A DNA stretch of 64,000 bases from Streptomyces aureoverticillatus (GTDB lineage Bacteria; Actinomycetota; Actinomycetes; Streptomycetales; Streptomycetaceae), in assembly GCF_014649395.1 (NCBI RefSeq), contig NZ_BMSY01000018.1, positions 1 through 64,000 of the forward strand, written 5' to 3'. The notes beneath the pieces are model-generated. The model was not told where the DNA came from. It did not search any database and was given only the letters and a program-made list of their open reading frames with translations. Each line of letters begins with the position of its first letter. Within the stretch, counting starts at the first letter, position 1. The position numbers and the translations under genes are program-made. Positions 35,960-44,664 of this stretch are shown here, one piece after another.

Positions 35960-36727
35960 ATGCGACACCGCATCCGCGTCGCCGTGCTCGGCTCGGCCCT
36001 GGCCGTGGCCGCGACCGGCTTCGCCGCACCCGGCGCCTTCGCCGCCGAGCCCGGCGAGGTCACCATCGACAAGGTCGTCGTGAACGACGGCAAGTCGATC
36101 GCGCTCGGCACCACCGCCGCGAAGAGCTTCACCGTGACCGTGACTGCGTCGGACGACTCGGGCATCGACAGCGCCGACATCACGCTGTACGGCCCGGACT
36201 CGGCCTACGCCGTGCCGAACGGCAACGTGAAGTGCGTGCAGTCGCCCACGTCCGCCACGACGTCGACGTGCACGGCGAACTTCACCATCGACCCGGACAC
36301 CGACTTCTTCGACAACACCCCGGCCGGCGCGTGGTACGTCGACGCCATGGTGACGGCGAAGGACATCGACACCATCCGCGTGGAGAAGGCCGCCGCCTTC
36401 AAGGTGCAGCGCTTCTCCAAGCTCACGGTGAACGCCTCGCCGGAGCCGATCAAGAAGGGCAGGACGCTCACCGTCACGGGCGCGCTGACCCGCGCCAACT
36501 GGGAGACGAGCAAGTACGCGGGCTACACCAACCAGCCCGTGAAGCTGGAGTTCAAGAAGAAGGGCGCCACGACCTACACGGGCGTGAAGACCGTGAAGAC
36601 CGACAACAAGGGCAACCTGAAGACCACGGTCAAGGCGGCCACCGACGGCTCCTACCGCTGGAACTTCGCCGAGAACTCGACGACCTCCTCGGTCAAGGCC
36701 ACCGGCGACTACGTCGACGTGCGCTGA
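35960..36727 (+). CDS. Secreted Ig-like two-domain protein (DUF5707-like)
   Basis: A 255-aa protein with a Sec signal peptide, cleavage predicted at AFA-AEPG (about residue 29). The mature chain has two beta-sandwich halves: residues 30-150 (VTIDKVVVNDGK, AAKSFTVTVTASDDSG) and 155-255 (SKLTVNASPEPIKKGRTLTVTGALTRANW, VKLEFKKKGA). Two Cys (KCVQ, TCTAN) in the first half can form a disulfide. The style agrees with a Streptomyces DUF5707 family from memory. Likely stays in the wall or medium; no enzyme motif. A clear terminator follows 39 bp later. Confidence 0.8.
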   Translation: MRHRIRVAVLGSALAVAATGFAAPGAFAAEPGEVTIDKVVVNDGKSIALGTTAAKSFTVTVTASDDSGIDSADITLYGPDSAYAVPNGNVKCVQSPTSATTSTCTANFTIDPDTDFFDNTPAGAWYVDAMVTAKDIDTIRVEKAAAFKVQRFSKLTVNASPEPIKKGRTLTVTGALTRANWETSKYAGYTNQPVKLEFKKKGATTYTGVKTVKTDNKGNLKTTVKAATDGSYRWNFAENSTTSSVKATGDYVDVR

Positions 36728-36765
36728 CCGAGGCACGTCAGCCGGGCTTCCGGTAGTCCTCCTCC

Positions 36766-36807
36766 CTTTCGGCAGGCGCGAGTTCTCATCTTCGCGTCTG
36801 CCGAAAG
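36766..36807 (+). terminator. Hairpin terminator after Ig-like protein gene
   Basis: CTTTCGGCAG at 36766 pairs with CTGCCGAAAG at 36798-36807, with a further GCGA/TCGC extension inside the loop. Confidence 0.85.
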
Positions 36808-36900
36808 GCATGTCCGGGGGCGGCAGCGACGTCACACCAGGAGCTGCCCGCGGGGCGGCACCCACCTCAACAGCCGCTTCGCACAACACTGTTCAACATC

Positions 36901-36936
36901 TTGACGCGAACACGGCGATCAGTATGGTCTAGTCCA
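36901..36936 (+). promoter_or_regulatory. GH19 chitinase promoter with overlapping dre box
   Basis: TTGACG (36901) and TATGGT (36923) form -35 and -10 elements with a 16-bp spacer. The -10 overlaps TGGTCTAGTCCA (36925-36936), a DasR-type operator, so bound repressor would block polymerase. Confidence 0.75.
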
Positions 36937-37001
36937 ACGAAACGGAATCCCGACCGCACCTTCACCCCGCCGGTCTCCGGCGTCCCCCCATGGAGTGAGC
37001 C

Positions 37002-37757
37002 ATGCGATCACGCATACTCGGGCTGCTGACCGCCACCGCGTCCGCCGCCGCGCTGCTGACGTTCGCCTCGCCGGCGTCGGCCGACAAGGCCGCCAAGTCC
37101 CTGCCGGAGAAGCCGGGGAAGGCCGACCGGACGGCCGCGGCGTTCCTCGTCAGCGAGTCCCAGTTCAACCAGATGTTCCCGAACCGGAATCCGTTCTACA
37201 CGTACAGCGGGCTCACGGCGTCCCTCAGCGCGTACCCCGGATTCACGCAGACGGGCAGCGAGACCGTGCGCAAGCGGGAGGCCGCGGCCTTCCTCGCCAA
37301 CGTGAGCCACGAGACCGGCGGCCTGGTCCACATCGTGGAACAGAACCAGGCGAACTATCCGCACTACTGCGACCGGACCCAGCCCTACGGTTGCCCGGCG
37401 GGCCACGACAAGTACTACGGCCGCGGCCCGATCCAGCTCAGCTGGAACTTCAACTACAAGGCCGCGGGCGACGCGTTGGGCATCGACCTGCTCCACAACC
37501 CCGACCTGGTGCAGAAGGACGCGGCCGTCGCCTGGAAGACCGGCCTCTGGTACTGGAACACCCAGCGCGGCCCCGGCACCATGACGCCGCACGACGCGAT
37601 GGTCAACGGCGCCGGCTTCGGCGAGACCATCCGTGCCATCAACGGCAGCCTGGAGTGCAACGGCGGCAATCCGGGCCAGGTGCAGAGCCGCATCGACAAG
37701 TACAAGCAGTTCAGCCAGGTCCTCGGCGTGGACCCCGGCGCCAACCTGAGCTGCTGA
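37002..37757 (+). CDS. Secreted chitinase, glycoside hydrolase family 19
   Basis: A 251-aa protein with a Sec signal (cleavage near ASA-DKAAK). The GH19 catalytic domain follows without a chitin-binding module. Catalytic Glu residues are in ANVSHETGG (general acid) and IVEQNQANYP (general base), and the substrate-binding region YYGRGPIQLSWNFNY is conserved. It hydrolyses chitin by an inverting mechanism outside the cell. ATG at 37002 has GGAG seven bases upstream. Compared with ChiC/ChiF-type enzymes of Streptomyces it lacks the carbohydrate-binding domain. The dre box ties it to N-acetylglucosamine control together with the GH3 gene. A terminator shared with the convergent gene follows. Confidence 0.93.
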   Translation: MRSRILGLLTATASAAALLTFASPASADKAAKSLPEKPGKADRTAAAFLVSESQFNQMFPNRNPFYTYSGLTASLSAYPGFTQTGSETVRKREAAAFLANVSHETGGLVHIVEQNQANYPHYCDRTQPYGCPAGHDKYYGRGPIQLSWNFNYKAAGDALGIDLLHNPDLVQKDAAVAWKTGLWYWNTQRGPGTMTPHDAMVNGAGFGETIRAINGSLECNGGNPGQVQSRIDKYKQFSQVLGVDPGANLSC

Positions 37758-37767
37758 CCGTCCCGGC

Positions 37768-37804
37768 CGGCCGACCGCACGCGATCACCGCGCGCGGTCG
37801 GCCG
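37768..37804. terminator. Shared terminator, chitinase / PepSY gene
   Basis: An 11-bp stem CGGCCGACCGC / GCGGTCGGCCG. The right arm covers the last codons of the convergent PepSY gene (stop at 37785-37787 in the loop). Confidence 0.8.
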
Positions 37805-39257
37805 CACCGCTGTCCGCGGGCCCGTAGGTGCGCTCGCCGCGCCGGTGGGCGATCTCGCCGAGCACGATGTCCACGGCGAGGAACGCCACCAGCGGAATCC
37901 CGAGCAGCGGCACGAAGTAGCCGAGCACCGCGACCGCCGCCATCAGCGGCACCAGGACGTACGCCGGCACGTGCTGCCAGGCTCCGCGCGGCAGCGGACG
38001 CCCGAACGCGGTGCCGCGCCCGCGCTGCCACCACATGCGGTAGCCCCACACGATCAGCAGGATCAGCCCGGCCGCGATGCCCGCGAGCACCACCTGGTTG
38101 GCCAGGCCGAACAGGGTGCCGCTGTGCGCGTCGATCCCCCACCGCGTCAGCTTGGCGAGCACCGGAAAGTCCTCGAACTTCAGTACGTCGACGACCTTGC
38201 CGTTCGCCGGGTCGACGGCCGCGGTGTCCGGCCCCTCGAAACCGCTGCGCTGGATCTCCTTGACGACGTACGCGGACGAGGCGTCGGCCGGCGGCACCAC
38301 TTCGACCGGCCCCGAGATCCCCCGGCCACGGGCCGACGCCAGCACGGCGTCGAATCCGACGTCCGCCGCCGCGCTCTCGCGGTCGGCGCCGTCGGCCGTA
38401 CCCCCGCCGTGTTCGGCGTGCTCCCCGGCGGCCGGGGTGCCGGACTGCCCCGCGGCCGCCAGGCTCGTCGAAACCGTCGGTGTCGTCTGGCCGAGCGCCT
38501 CGCGCAGATCGCTGATGCTCTGGCCCGCGTAGGCCGACCAGGTCAGGCCCGTCGCCGACAGGAACACCAGCCCGGCGGCCGTCCACACGCCCACCGTGCC
38601 GTGCAGGGTCAGGGTGCGGCGGCGGCCGGTCGTGCCCCGCACCTTGCGCCGCGCCCGGCGGCGGCCGAACCACAGCACGAGGCCGCCACCGGCGATCACC
38701 CACAGCCAGCTCGCGGCGAGCTCGCTGTACAGGCGGCCCGTCTCCCCCAGGTGCAGATCCCGGTGCAGTTCGGCGACCCAGGTCCGCAGCGGCAGCGCAC
38801 CGCTGGAGCCGTACTGCTCCAGGTCACCGCGTACGTCACCGGTGTACGGGTTCACGAAGACGGCGAGGGTGCGGTCAGGATGCACGCCGGGCACTCCCGA
38901 CAGCAGGACACGCGTGGTCGCCCCGTCCTCCGACGAGGGGCGGACCGCGCTCACCGTGCCGTCCGGGTGGGCCTTGCGGGCCGCGGCGACCTGCTGGGCG
39001 ACGGGCAGCTTCCGCTCGCCGACGGGAACCTTCAGCTCGTCGGCGTACACCACTTTCTCGGCCGAGTACGAACCCGCGTACAGCAATCCAGTCACCGCCG
39101 CGACCAACAGGAACGGAGCGATGAGCACACCTGCGTAGAAGTGCAGCCGCAGCACGAGCGGCCGGAGCGAGCCCCCTGCGGAGCGCCGTGGAGGAGGCCC
39201 CGGCTGCGGGGTCTGCTGCCCGTCGACGGGGACGGGTGCGGTGGGTGCGGCGGGCAT
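37785..39257 (-). CDS. PepSY-associated four-helix membrane protein
   Basis: A 490-aa protein of the PepSY_TM family. A Pro-rich cytoplasmic N-terminus precedes helix 1 (FYAGVLIAPFLLVAAVTGLLYA); a PepSY-like extracellular region follows (VAAARKAHPDGTVSAVRPS, RTLAVFVNPYTGDVRGDLEQYG), then helix 2, WTAAGLVFLSATGLTWSAY, a second extracellular region with a Gly/Glu/His-rich loop, and two C-terminal helices. His residues in HRDLHLG and HSGTLFG match the conserved His of the family, which is linked to iron-uptake and redox functions. ATG at 39257. It is convergent with the chitinase and has no operon partners. Confidence 0.85.
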   Translation of the reverse strand: MPAAPTAPVPVDGQQTPQPGPPPRRSAGGSLRPLVLRLHFYAGVLIAPFLLVAAVTGLLYAGSYSAEKVVYADELKVPVGERKLPVAQQVAAARKAHPDGTVSAVRPSSEDGATTRVLLSGVPGVHPDRTLAVFVNPYTGDVRGDLEQYGSSGALPLRTWVAELHRDLHLGETGRLYSELAASWLWVIAGGGLVLWFGRRRARRKVRGTTGRRRTLTLHGTVGVWTAAGLVFLSATGLTWSAYAGQSISDLREALGQTTPTVSTSLAAAGQSGTPAAGEHAEHGGGTADGADRESAAADVGFDAVLASARGRGISGPVEVVPPADASSAYVVKEIQRSGFEGPDTAAVDPANGKVVDVLKFEDFPVLAKLTRWGIDAHSGTLFGLANQVVLAGIAAGLILLIVWGYRMWWQRGRGTAFGRPLPRGAWQHVPAYVLVPLMAAVAVLGYFVPLLGIPLVAFLAVDIVLGEIAHRRGERTYGPADSGAADRAR

Positions 39258-39592
39258 GACGTGCTCTCCTGGGTGCCGGACGGTGGTGCGGGCCGGGTCG
39301 GCGGGCGACCTGGCCGGTCCAAGGGTCGGGAGGGCGGCGGAAAGAGTTCCCGGCGGGCTCTGTAACCTGCGTCACGTCGTTGTCGCGGCCTTCACACCGC
39401 CCCTCGCGTCATCCATGCGACGGGGTGCCCTTACCGGAGCGGCAGGCCGGATCCGGGGCGCGGCGCGATCCCGCAGCTCTTCATCCTCGTAGATCTTCAT
39501 CTGAGATGGAGTGGCCGAGAAACACGTTCGTGACCAAGCGACGCGTGAACAGGGGTGGTTGGCCGGGTGAAATCCGCGCGACGATGGGCCCC
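39258..39592. other. 335-bp divergent region with no gene
   Basis: Carries promoters for the PepSY gene and the luciferase-domain gene. An A/T-richer stretch at 39470-39510 is the only notable composition change. I see no recognisable iron-box or other operator. Confidence 0.5.
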
Positions 39593-40117
39593 ATGACCGC
39601 GGCACAACGCGCCATGACCGAGCTGGAGTCGTGGCCGAACCTGGTAAGTGGCGCCCCACGGTGCGCTGTCGGACGCTCTTTCGGAATCGCGGGGGCGCCC
39701 GGAGCGATGGAGTACGAGCTGGTCCACTTCCACTCGGACGACGCCGCCGACGTGTGCCTGACCCGTGCGGCCGTGGACCGGCTGCGCCCTCAGCTCGCGC
39801 ACAGCTCGGCGATCCGGCTTCGGCCCGGCGCGTCCTGGATCACGGTGCTCCTCGACTGCGACATCGACGTCGCGCTCCTGCTCACCCTCGTCAGCGTCGG
39901 CCTCAAGGCCCACGACGACGACCGCGCCGCGGCCGACCGCGCGGGCCGGGGCGGCGCGTTCGACCACTGCCCCGCCCCGCCGTGCGACTGGGAACCCGTC
40001 GCCTTCCGCCAGCCCGCCCCGAAGATCCCCGCACCGGCCGGCCCGCCGGCCGTCGAACGCCGCGGCCTCCTCGCCACCTGGAAGGCGGTCGGGCGGCTGA
40101 TGCCGCACGGCCACTGA
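39593..40117 (+). CDS. Luciferase-domain (DUF5519-like) small protein
   Basis: A 174-aa protein. Phrases such as MEYELVHFHSDDAADVCLTRAAVDRLRP, SSAIRLRPGASWITVLLDCDIDVALLLTLVSVGLKAH agree with the family of small proteins named after a luciferase-like segment; their activity is unknown. No signal peptide. The start is uncertain: ATG 39593 follows GATGGGCCCC, and an in-frame ATG nine bases upstream also exists. The C-terminus is rich in Pro and ends in a basic helix (LLATWKAVGRLMPHGH). Confidence 0.72.
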   Translation: MTAAQRAMTELESWPNLVSGAPRCAVGRSFGIAGAPGAMEYELVHFHSDDAADVCLTRAAVDRLRPQLAHSSAIRLRPGASWITVLLDCDIDVALLLTLVSVGLKAHDDDRAAADRAGRGGAFDHCPAPPCDWEPVAFRQPAPKIPAPAGPPAVERRGLLATWKAVGRLMPHGH

Positions 40118-40460
40118 CGACTACGTCGCGCCGAGCGGGCCCCACGGGGTTCCGCTCCCGCACGCATGCGCCCGTGCGCTTCCGGCCTCGCGCGCCCGAT
40201 CCCCCCGCCCCGTGCCCCGATTCCGTCACGCCCTCCCCGGCCACGGACGGAGCAGCAACTTCGCGCCATCCGTCCGTCATCTCCGCGCCACGACAACCGG
40301 GCCGCTTGTCGGACCGACACGTTCGTATGATCGTCGGTAACTTCTTGATCAACCCGGAGTTGAGCACCGCGAGGCGGCCGGATCGGCCGTGTTCCCGGGT
40401 GACGGTTCGCCACCGCGAGGCGGTCGACGGCCCGGCAGGCGAAGGATCAAGGAGCAGGCA
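40118..40460. other. 343-bp leader of the small secreted peptide gene
   Basis: The first 160 bp are Pro/Arg-type shadow sequence. From about 40300 the DNA turns less GC-rich, with TTGTC (40306) and TATGAT (40326) possibly forming a promoter with a short spacer, followed by a long leader to the AAGGAG site. Confidence 0.5.
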
Positions 40461-40688
40461 GTGAAGAGCAGTTGGATGCGGAAGGCCTCCCGTGGGGTGC
40501 TGGTGGCGGCGGTGTGTGCCGCGCCGTTCGCCCTGTCGACCGGCGTCGCACACGCCGACGAGACCCACCACAGCGGCTCCCACACCGCCCCGGTCGTCGG
40601 GCTGATCAACACCGGCCAGATCGACGACCCCATGGAGGACGTGCTGGAGCACACCCTGAACTTCGGCGACGGGTACGCCTGGGACTGA
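40461..40688 (+). CDS. Small secreted peptide, 75 aa, unknown function
   Basis: GTG at 40461 follows AAGGAG by six bases. The protein has a clear Sec signal (basic start, then GVLVAAVCAAPFALSTGVAHA, cleavage at AHA-DETHH) and a mature part of about 41 residues: a His/Ser start, then APVVGLINTGQIDDPMEDVLEH and LNFGDGYAWD at the end. The mature peptide is acidic (six Asp/Glu in the last third), has no Cys and is not a chaplin or rodlin. A very strong terminator follows directly, so it is its own transcription unit. Small and highly expressed secreted peptides of streptomycetes often act at the hyphal surface; nothing more can be said. Confidence 0.78.
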   Translation: MKSSWMRKASRGVLVAAVCAAPFALSTGVAHADETHHSGSHTAPVVGLINTGQIDDPMEDVLEHTLNFGDGYAWD

Positions 40689-40715
40689 CCGGAAGGGCAG
40701 CACTCCGCACCGCCA

Positions 40716-40749
40716 CGCGCCGCCCGAGCGACCCCGCTCGGGCGGCGCG
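40716..40749. terminator. Strong hairpin terminator after small peptide gene
   Basis: A 15-bp perfect stem CGCGCCGCCCGAGCG / CGCTCGGGCGGCGCG with a four-base loop; serves both the plus-strand peptide and the convergent GH16 gene. Confidence 0.9.
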
Positions 40750-40772
40750 GGCATGTCGCGTTCGCCGCAGGC

Positions 40773-41678
40773 TCACCTCCAGCCGTACGCGTACGCCGTC
40801 ACCCACGTGACCTCCAGCTGGGCGCTGCTGCCCGGTGCCGCCGTCGGGCCCTCCAGGGCGCTCTCGTTCTGGAGCACCCAGGACAGGGGGCGGTCCGGCA
40901 CGTTGCGGGTGTCGTGCCCGATCTGGCGGCCGTCGACGAAGAAGCGGACCCGGCTCGGGGTCCACTCCGTCGACACGGTGTGCCACTCGGTCCAGTCGTC
41001 GTCCCCGTGGAACGAGCCCTGTTCACCCCCGCCGCACGGATGGTGGAAGGCGCTGAGGGAGCGCGTCCACTCGCCCTCGGGGTGGTCCATCTCGCAGCCG
41101 CCGCCGTAGTGCAGCCAGGCCGACTTGTATCCGGGGGCGAGCCGGGTGACCTTGATGCGCGCGCTGTACTTCCCGTACTTCATCTGCATCACGGCACGTG
41201 GTACGACCGCCGCGGCGTGCACGGGCCCGCCGTCGTCGGGCCGCCACATGCGGATGCGCATCCGGCCGTCGCCGTTCTCCGCAGGGCCGACGCTCACCGT
41301 GTCCTCCGGGTGGTAGACGCCCACGACACGACGGCCTCGGTCGTTCGCCGTGTCGCGCCAACCGGTCGGATACGCCCACCAGTTGTCCCGGTACGAGCCG
41401 CTGAGGCCGCCGCAGTACGCGGCGGACGTGTCGGCATGGTGGTCGCAGTCGCTGAACGACCCGAGCGGTACGCGGTCGCCGTCGAAGTCCTCGGCGAGGA
41501 CCTGCCAGAACGGGCCGCAGTCGCCCCGCGGCATGTGGGGCCCGGTGGTGCGGCAGGCGTCGGCGGAGTACCGGGCTCCGTCGGCGCGCGGGATGCCGAA
41601 CAGGGCGGCCAGCAGGGTGGCGCCCAGGGCGGCGAACAGTGTGGGTCTGCGGTTGCGCGGCGCTGCGTGTGTGCCCAT
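40773..41678 (-). CDS. Secreted glycoside hydrolase family 16 enzyme
   Basis: A 301-aa protein with a signal peptide (hydrophobic stretch LFAALGATLLAALFG, cleavage near ADG-ARY). GH16 catalytic motif ExDxxE is seen as GGCEMDHPEGEW (about residue 200), with supporting SAWLHYGG before it and WHTVSTEWTPSRVRFFVDGR and WVLQNES after it. The family cleaves beta-1,3/1,4-glucans, carrageenan-like or other beta-glycans with retention; substrate cannot be set. Three Cys pairs (CRTTG, DCGPF, DCDHH, YCGG) suggest disulfides. ATG at 41678. It forms a single-gene unit, convergent with the small peptide gene. Confidence 0.88.
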   Translation of the reverse strand: MGTHAAPRNRRPTLFAALGATLLAALFGIPRADGARYSADACRTTGPHMPRGDCGPFWQVLAEDFDGDRVPLGSFSDCDHHADTSAAYCGGLSGSYRDNWWAYPTGWRDTANDRGRRVVGVYHPEDTVSVGPAENGDGRMRIRMWRPDDGGPVHAAAVVPRAVMQMKYGKYSARIKVTRLAPGYKSAWLHYGGGCEMDHPEGEWTRSLSAFHHPCGGGEQGSFHGDDDWTEWHTVSTEWTPSRVRFFVDGRQIGHDTRNVPDRPLSWVLQNESALEGPTAAPGSSAQLEVTWVTAYAYGWR

Positions 41679-41893
41679 CGCGGTGCGCTTCCTCCCGTCC
41701 GTCCGTGTGCGGCGAGGTGCTCCGGGGGCTAGGCATCCTTGCCGTACGGGAGGGAAATGGCCATAGCCCGGGGGCGTCTTCGCGGCGCACCGGCGCGCAT
41801 GGGGCGGAACCCCCGGCGTGCGCGCGTGGGCCGAGGCGGCCCCCCGGCGAGGCCGCCCCGGGCATCGTCCGGCGCCCCGCCTATCCTGAGCGA

Positions 41894-42895
41894 GTGATCG
41901 ATCTGCCGCTCTCCGCCCTAGAGGTGTCCATCGTCGAAGCCGGCGCCACTCCTGCCGACGCGCTGGCCAACTGCCACGCCGCGGCCAAGGAGTTGGACCG
42001 CCTCGGCTACCACCGGCTGTGGTTCGCCGAGCACCACCACTCCCCGGCCATCGGCGCCTTCCCGCCGGTGCTCCTCACCGCGCACACCGCCGCGAGCACG
42101 CCCGGCATCCGGCTCGGCTCGGGCGGCGTCCTCGCCCCGAACCACGCCCCGATCACCCTCGCCGAACAGTTCGCCACCCTCGCCGCCCTGCACCCCGGCC
42201 GCATCGACCTCGGCATCGGCCGCGGCCCCGGCACCTTCCACGAGCCCACGGCGCGCGCCCTGCGCCGCGGCGCCGACCCCACCACCGACGACGAGTACCG
42301 CCGCGACGTCGCCGCGACCCTCGACTTCCTCCTGGAGGTCGCCCTCGGCGAACTCCCCGAGCCATGGCTGCTCGCGTCCAGCGACGCGGGCGCCGAGCTG
42401 GCCGCCGAGCTGGGGCTGCCCATCGCGTTCGCCCACCACATCCGCCCCGCCAACACCGTCGCGGCGCTGGAGCGCTACCGGAAGGCGTTCCGGCCGTCCC
42501 GCTGGTGCGAGGCCCCGCGCGTCCTGGTGTGCGTCGAGACGGTGTGCGCGGACACCGAGGAGCGGGCCACCGAGCTCGCCCGGCCCATGGACGTCATCAA
42601 GGCGGGCCTGCTCAACGGCCACGGCGAGACGGCGTTCCCCACGCCCGCGACCGCGGCGGCCCACCGCTTCACCGAGCAGGAAGAGGCGGCGCTCGCGGCC
42701 TTCATCGGTCAGCAGGCCCGCGGCACGCGCGAGACCGTGGCGGCCGCGCTGACCCGCGTCGCCGAGTCCACCGGCGCCGACGAACTCATGCTCGTCACCC
42801 CCGTCTTCGACATCGCCGACCGCGTCCGGTCCTTCGCACTCGCACGAGAGGTGTTTTCGGACAACAAGGTGGTTTCGGACAACGTCCCCCGGTGA
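41894..42895 (+). CDS. LLM-class flavin-dependent oxidoreductase
   Basis: A 333-aa TIM-barrel of the bacterial luciferase-like monooxygenase family. It has ALANCHAAAKELDRLGYHRLWFAEHHH at the N-terminus, RLGSGGVLAPNHAPITLAEQFATLAALHPGR and DLGIGRGPGT. This subgroup (alkanal-monooxygenase-like) uses FMN or reduced flavin with unknown substrates. GTG at 41894 (VIDLPLSALEVS) is the likely start; longer frames upstream look like noise. The alpha/beta hydrolase gene follows 38 bp later and is probably co-transcribed. Confidence 0.87.
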   Translation: MIDLPLSALEVSIVEAGATPADALANCHAAAKELDRLGYHRLWFAEHHHSPAIGAFPPVLLTAHTAASTPGIRLGSGGVLAPNHAPITLAEQFATLAALHPGRIDLGIGRGPGTFHEPTARALRRGADPTTDDEYRRDVAATLDFLLEVALGELPEPWLLASSDAGAELAAELGLPIAFAHHIRPANTVAALERYRKAFRPSRWCEAPRVLVCVETVCADTEERATELARPMDVIKAGLLNGHGETAFPTPATAAAHRFTEQEEAALAAFIGQQARGTRETVAAALTRVAESTGADELMLVTPVFDIADRVRSFALAREVFSDNKVVSDNVPR

Positions 42896-42933
42896 TCCTC
42901 TCTCCGGCCCCGCCCCCGGGTAGTGATGCCGCC

Positions 42934-43722
42934 ATGGAGACGATGGTGCCGGTCGACGGCGGCGAGGTGTGGGCGCGGGACGAGGGCGACCCGGAAGGGC
43001 CGGGGCTGCCGCTGGTGCTGCTGCATCCCGGCGTAGGCGACTCCCGGATCTGGGACGACGTGGTGCCCGCGGTGTCCGGGCGGCGCCGGGTCATCCGTTA
43101 CGACGCCCGCGGCTTCGGGCGGTCTCCCCGCCCGTCCACGCGCTACTCCCAACTGCGCGACGCGCTCGCGGTCCTCGACCACTTCGGGATCGGCCGGGCC
43201 GTCGTCGCCGCGTCCAGCATGGGCGGCGCGACCGCCTTCAGCCTCGCCGTGGCCGCGCCGGAGCGCGTCGCCGGTCTCGCCCAGTTCGCCCCCGGCGCCA
43301 CCGGTGCGACCGGCCTCGAGTCGCCCGAGGTCAACGCCGAGATCGAGCGGCTCGCCAAAGCCGGCGACATGGACGGCCTGGTGGCGCTGGGGCTGCGCCT
43401 GTGGGGCGCGACCGATCCCGCGCCCGACGGCGAGGCCGCGCGGCAGTTGCGGGCCGCGATCCCGGCGTGGTTCACGACGTACGGACAGGATGTCGCGGAC
43501 CCGCCCACCTTCGACCGTCTCGGCGAGATCGCGGTGCCGTGCGTCCTGGTCATCGGCGAGCGTGACCAGCGCGAAGTGATCGCCTGCAACGAGGAGATGG
43601 CCGCCCGCGTCCCGGGCTGCCGAGTCGTGCGGCTCGCCGGGTGCGACCACTTCCCCACGCTCCGGGAGCCCGGGACGGTGGCGCGGCTGATCCTGGAGCT
43701 GTGTGAACGGGTGGATCCCTGA
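42934..43722 (+). CDS. Alpha/beta hydrolase
   Basis: A 262-aa hydrolase. The oxyanion loop is LLHPGVGDSRIWDD, and RYDARGFGRSPRPS follows, as in many esterases. The nucleophile elbow is AASSMGGAT (Ser in the GxSxG position, with Ala for the first Gly). Asp lies in VIGERDQ and His in GCDHFPTLREP. Cytoplasmic. Could act on esters or lactones. Positioned 38 bp behind the LLM oxidoreductase and ended by a strong terminator, so the two may act in one degradation step. Confidence 0.87.
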   Translation: METMVPVDGGEVWARDEGDPEGPGLPLVLLHPGVGDSRIWDDVVPAVSGRRRVIRYDARGFGRSPRPSTRYSQLRDALAVLDHFGIGRAVVAASSMGGATAFSLAVAAPERVAGLAQFAPGATGATGLESPEVNAEIERLAKAGDMDGLVALGLRLWGATDPAPDGEAARQLRAAIPAWFTTYGQDVADPPTFDRLGEIAVPCVLVIGERDQREVIACNEEMAARVPGCRVVRLAGCDHFPTLREPGTVARLILELCERVDP

Positions 43723-43795
43723 GCGAGCGAAGGGGCCCCTGAGAAAGCGGGTGGCCTCCGGTAGCAGCACGGGCGGGCCCGTGAGAACGCGAGAG

Positions 43796-43828
43796 ACGCA
43801 GCGGCCCGGGCGTGCGGGGCCGCTGCGT
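43796..43828. terminator. Hairpin terminator between hydrolase and dioxygenase genes
   Basis: A 12-bp stem ACGCAGCGGCCC / GGGCCGCTGCGT with a nine-base loop, in the gap between convergent genes. Confidence 0.85.
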
Positions 43829-43845
43829 CCTCGCGCCCTGTCAGG

Positions 43846-44625
43846 TCAGGGGGCCGGTGTGTGTGAGGGCGACTGGGGCACGTTCAGGACGAAGTCGAAC
43901 TCCGCCTGCTTGGTGTTGCCGACGTCCCGTACCTTCATGAGCAGCCGGGCGTCGAAGATCGGGTCGGTGTTGTTGCGGGGCTCTCCGGGGAAGTAGAGCT
44001 GGGTCGTGAGAACCGGGCGTCCGGGCGCCTGCAGCTTGACGTGCAGGTGCCGGGTGCGGCCCGGGTAGAGGCCGGGGAAGATCGTGGTGAGGGTGAACGC
44101 GCCGCGGGCATCGGTGAACTGGTGCCCGCGCAGCCGGTAGCCGACGTTGTCGTAGGCGCCGCGGGCATCGGCCTGCCAGAAGTCGAGGAGCACCTGGGAC
44201 AGCGGCAGGCAGGCCAGGCCGAAGACATAGCCGGTGACGGTGAGCCGCGTGCCCTGGGTGCCGGGTTGCAGGAGCGAGGTGCGTCGCGGGGAGTTCGGTT
44301 TGAAGTAGGGGCCCTCCGTCTGCGGTGGGGTGGGGTCGTCGCCGTCGTCGCAGGAGGGGGTGACCTCCAGCGGCGTTCCGCTGCCCGCGCTGGTGCGGGC
44401 CAGGGCCGGTGCGCCCATCATCGCCACCGGCACGGCGACGCCCGCGGCCAGGGCGGCACGGAGCACCGTCTTGCGGCTCGGGCCCTTGTGCTCCGCGGCT
44501 GGCGCGGAGGCGCCGGGGTGGGCCGCGGGTGCTGCGGCCGCGCCGGGGTCGAGGGGCTCACCGGCCGGCGGGCCGGGAGGCTGTTCACTCGTGCCGTGGC
44601 CGTTGGCGCGCGTCTCGCCGTCCAT
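43846..44625 (-). CDS. Exported intradiol ring-cleavage dioxygenase-like protein
   Basis: A 259-aa protein. The core reads QTEGPYFKPNSPRRTSLL, VLLDFWQADARGAYDN, GHQFTDARGAFTLTTIFPGLYPGRTRHLHVK. The Tyr, Tyr, His and His of the non-heme Fe(III) site of catechol and protocatechuate dioxygenases are all in place (AYDN, GLYPG, RHLHVK). Residues 1-75 hold an Ala/Pro-rich region and a hydrophobic segment (LRAALAAGVAVPVAMMGAPALA) behind SRKTVLR; this looks like a Tat-type or Sec signal, so it is probably exported. Secreted members of this family act on catechol-type aromatics. It follows the AraC gene by 39 bp on the same strand and likely shares its transcript. Confidence 0.83.
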   Translation of the reverse strand: MDGETRANGHGTSEQPPGPPAGEPLDPGAAAAPAAHPGASAPAAEHKGPSRKTVLRAALAAGVAVPVAMMGAPALARTSAGSGTPLEVTPSCDDGDDPTPPQTEGPYFKPNSPRRTSLLQPGTQGTRLTVTGYVFGLACLPLSQVLLDFWQADARGAYDNVGYRLRGHQFTDARGAFTLTTIFPGLYPGRTRHLHVKLQAPGRPVLTTQLYFPGEPRNNTDPIFDARLLMKVRDVGNTKQAEFDFVLNVPQSPSHTPAP

Positions 44626-44664
44626 CGCTCCTCCTGGGTGGGGGGGTCGGGATCGGCTAAGAAG

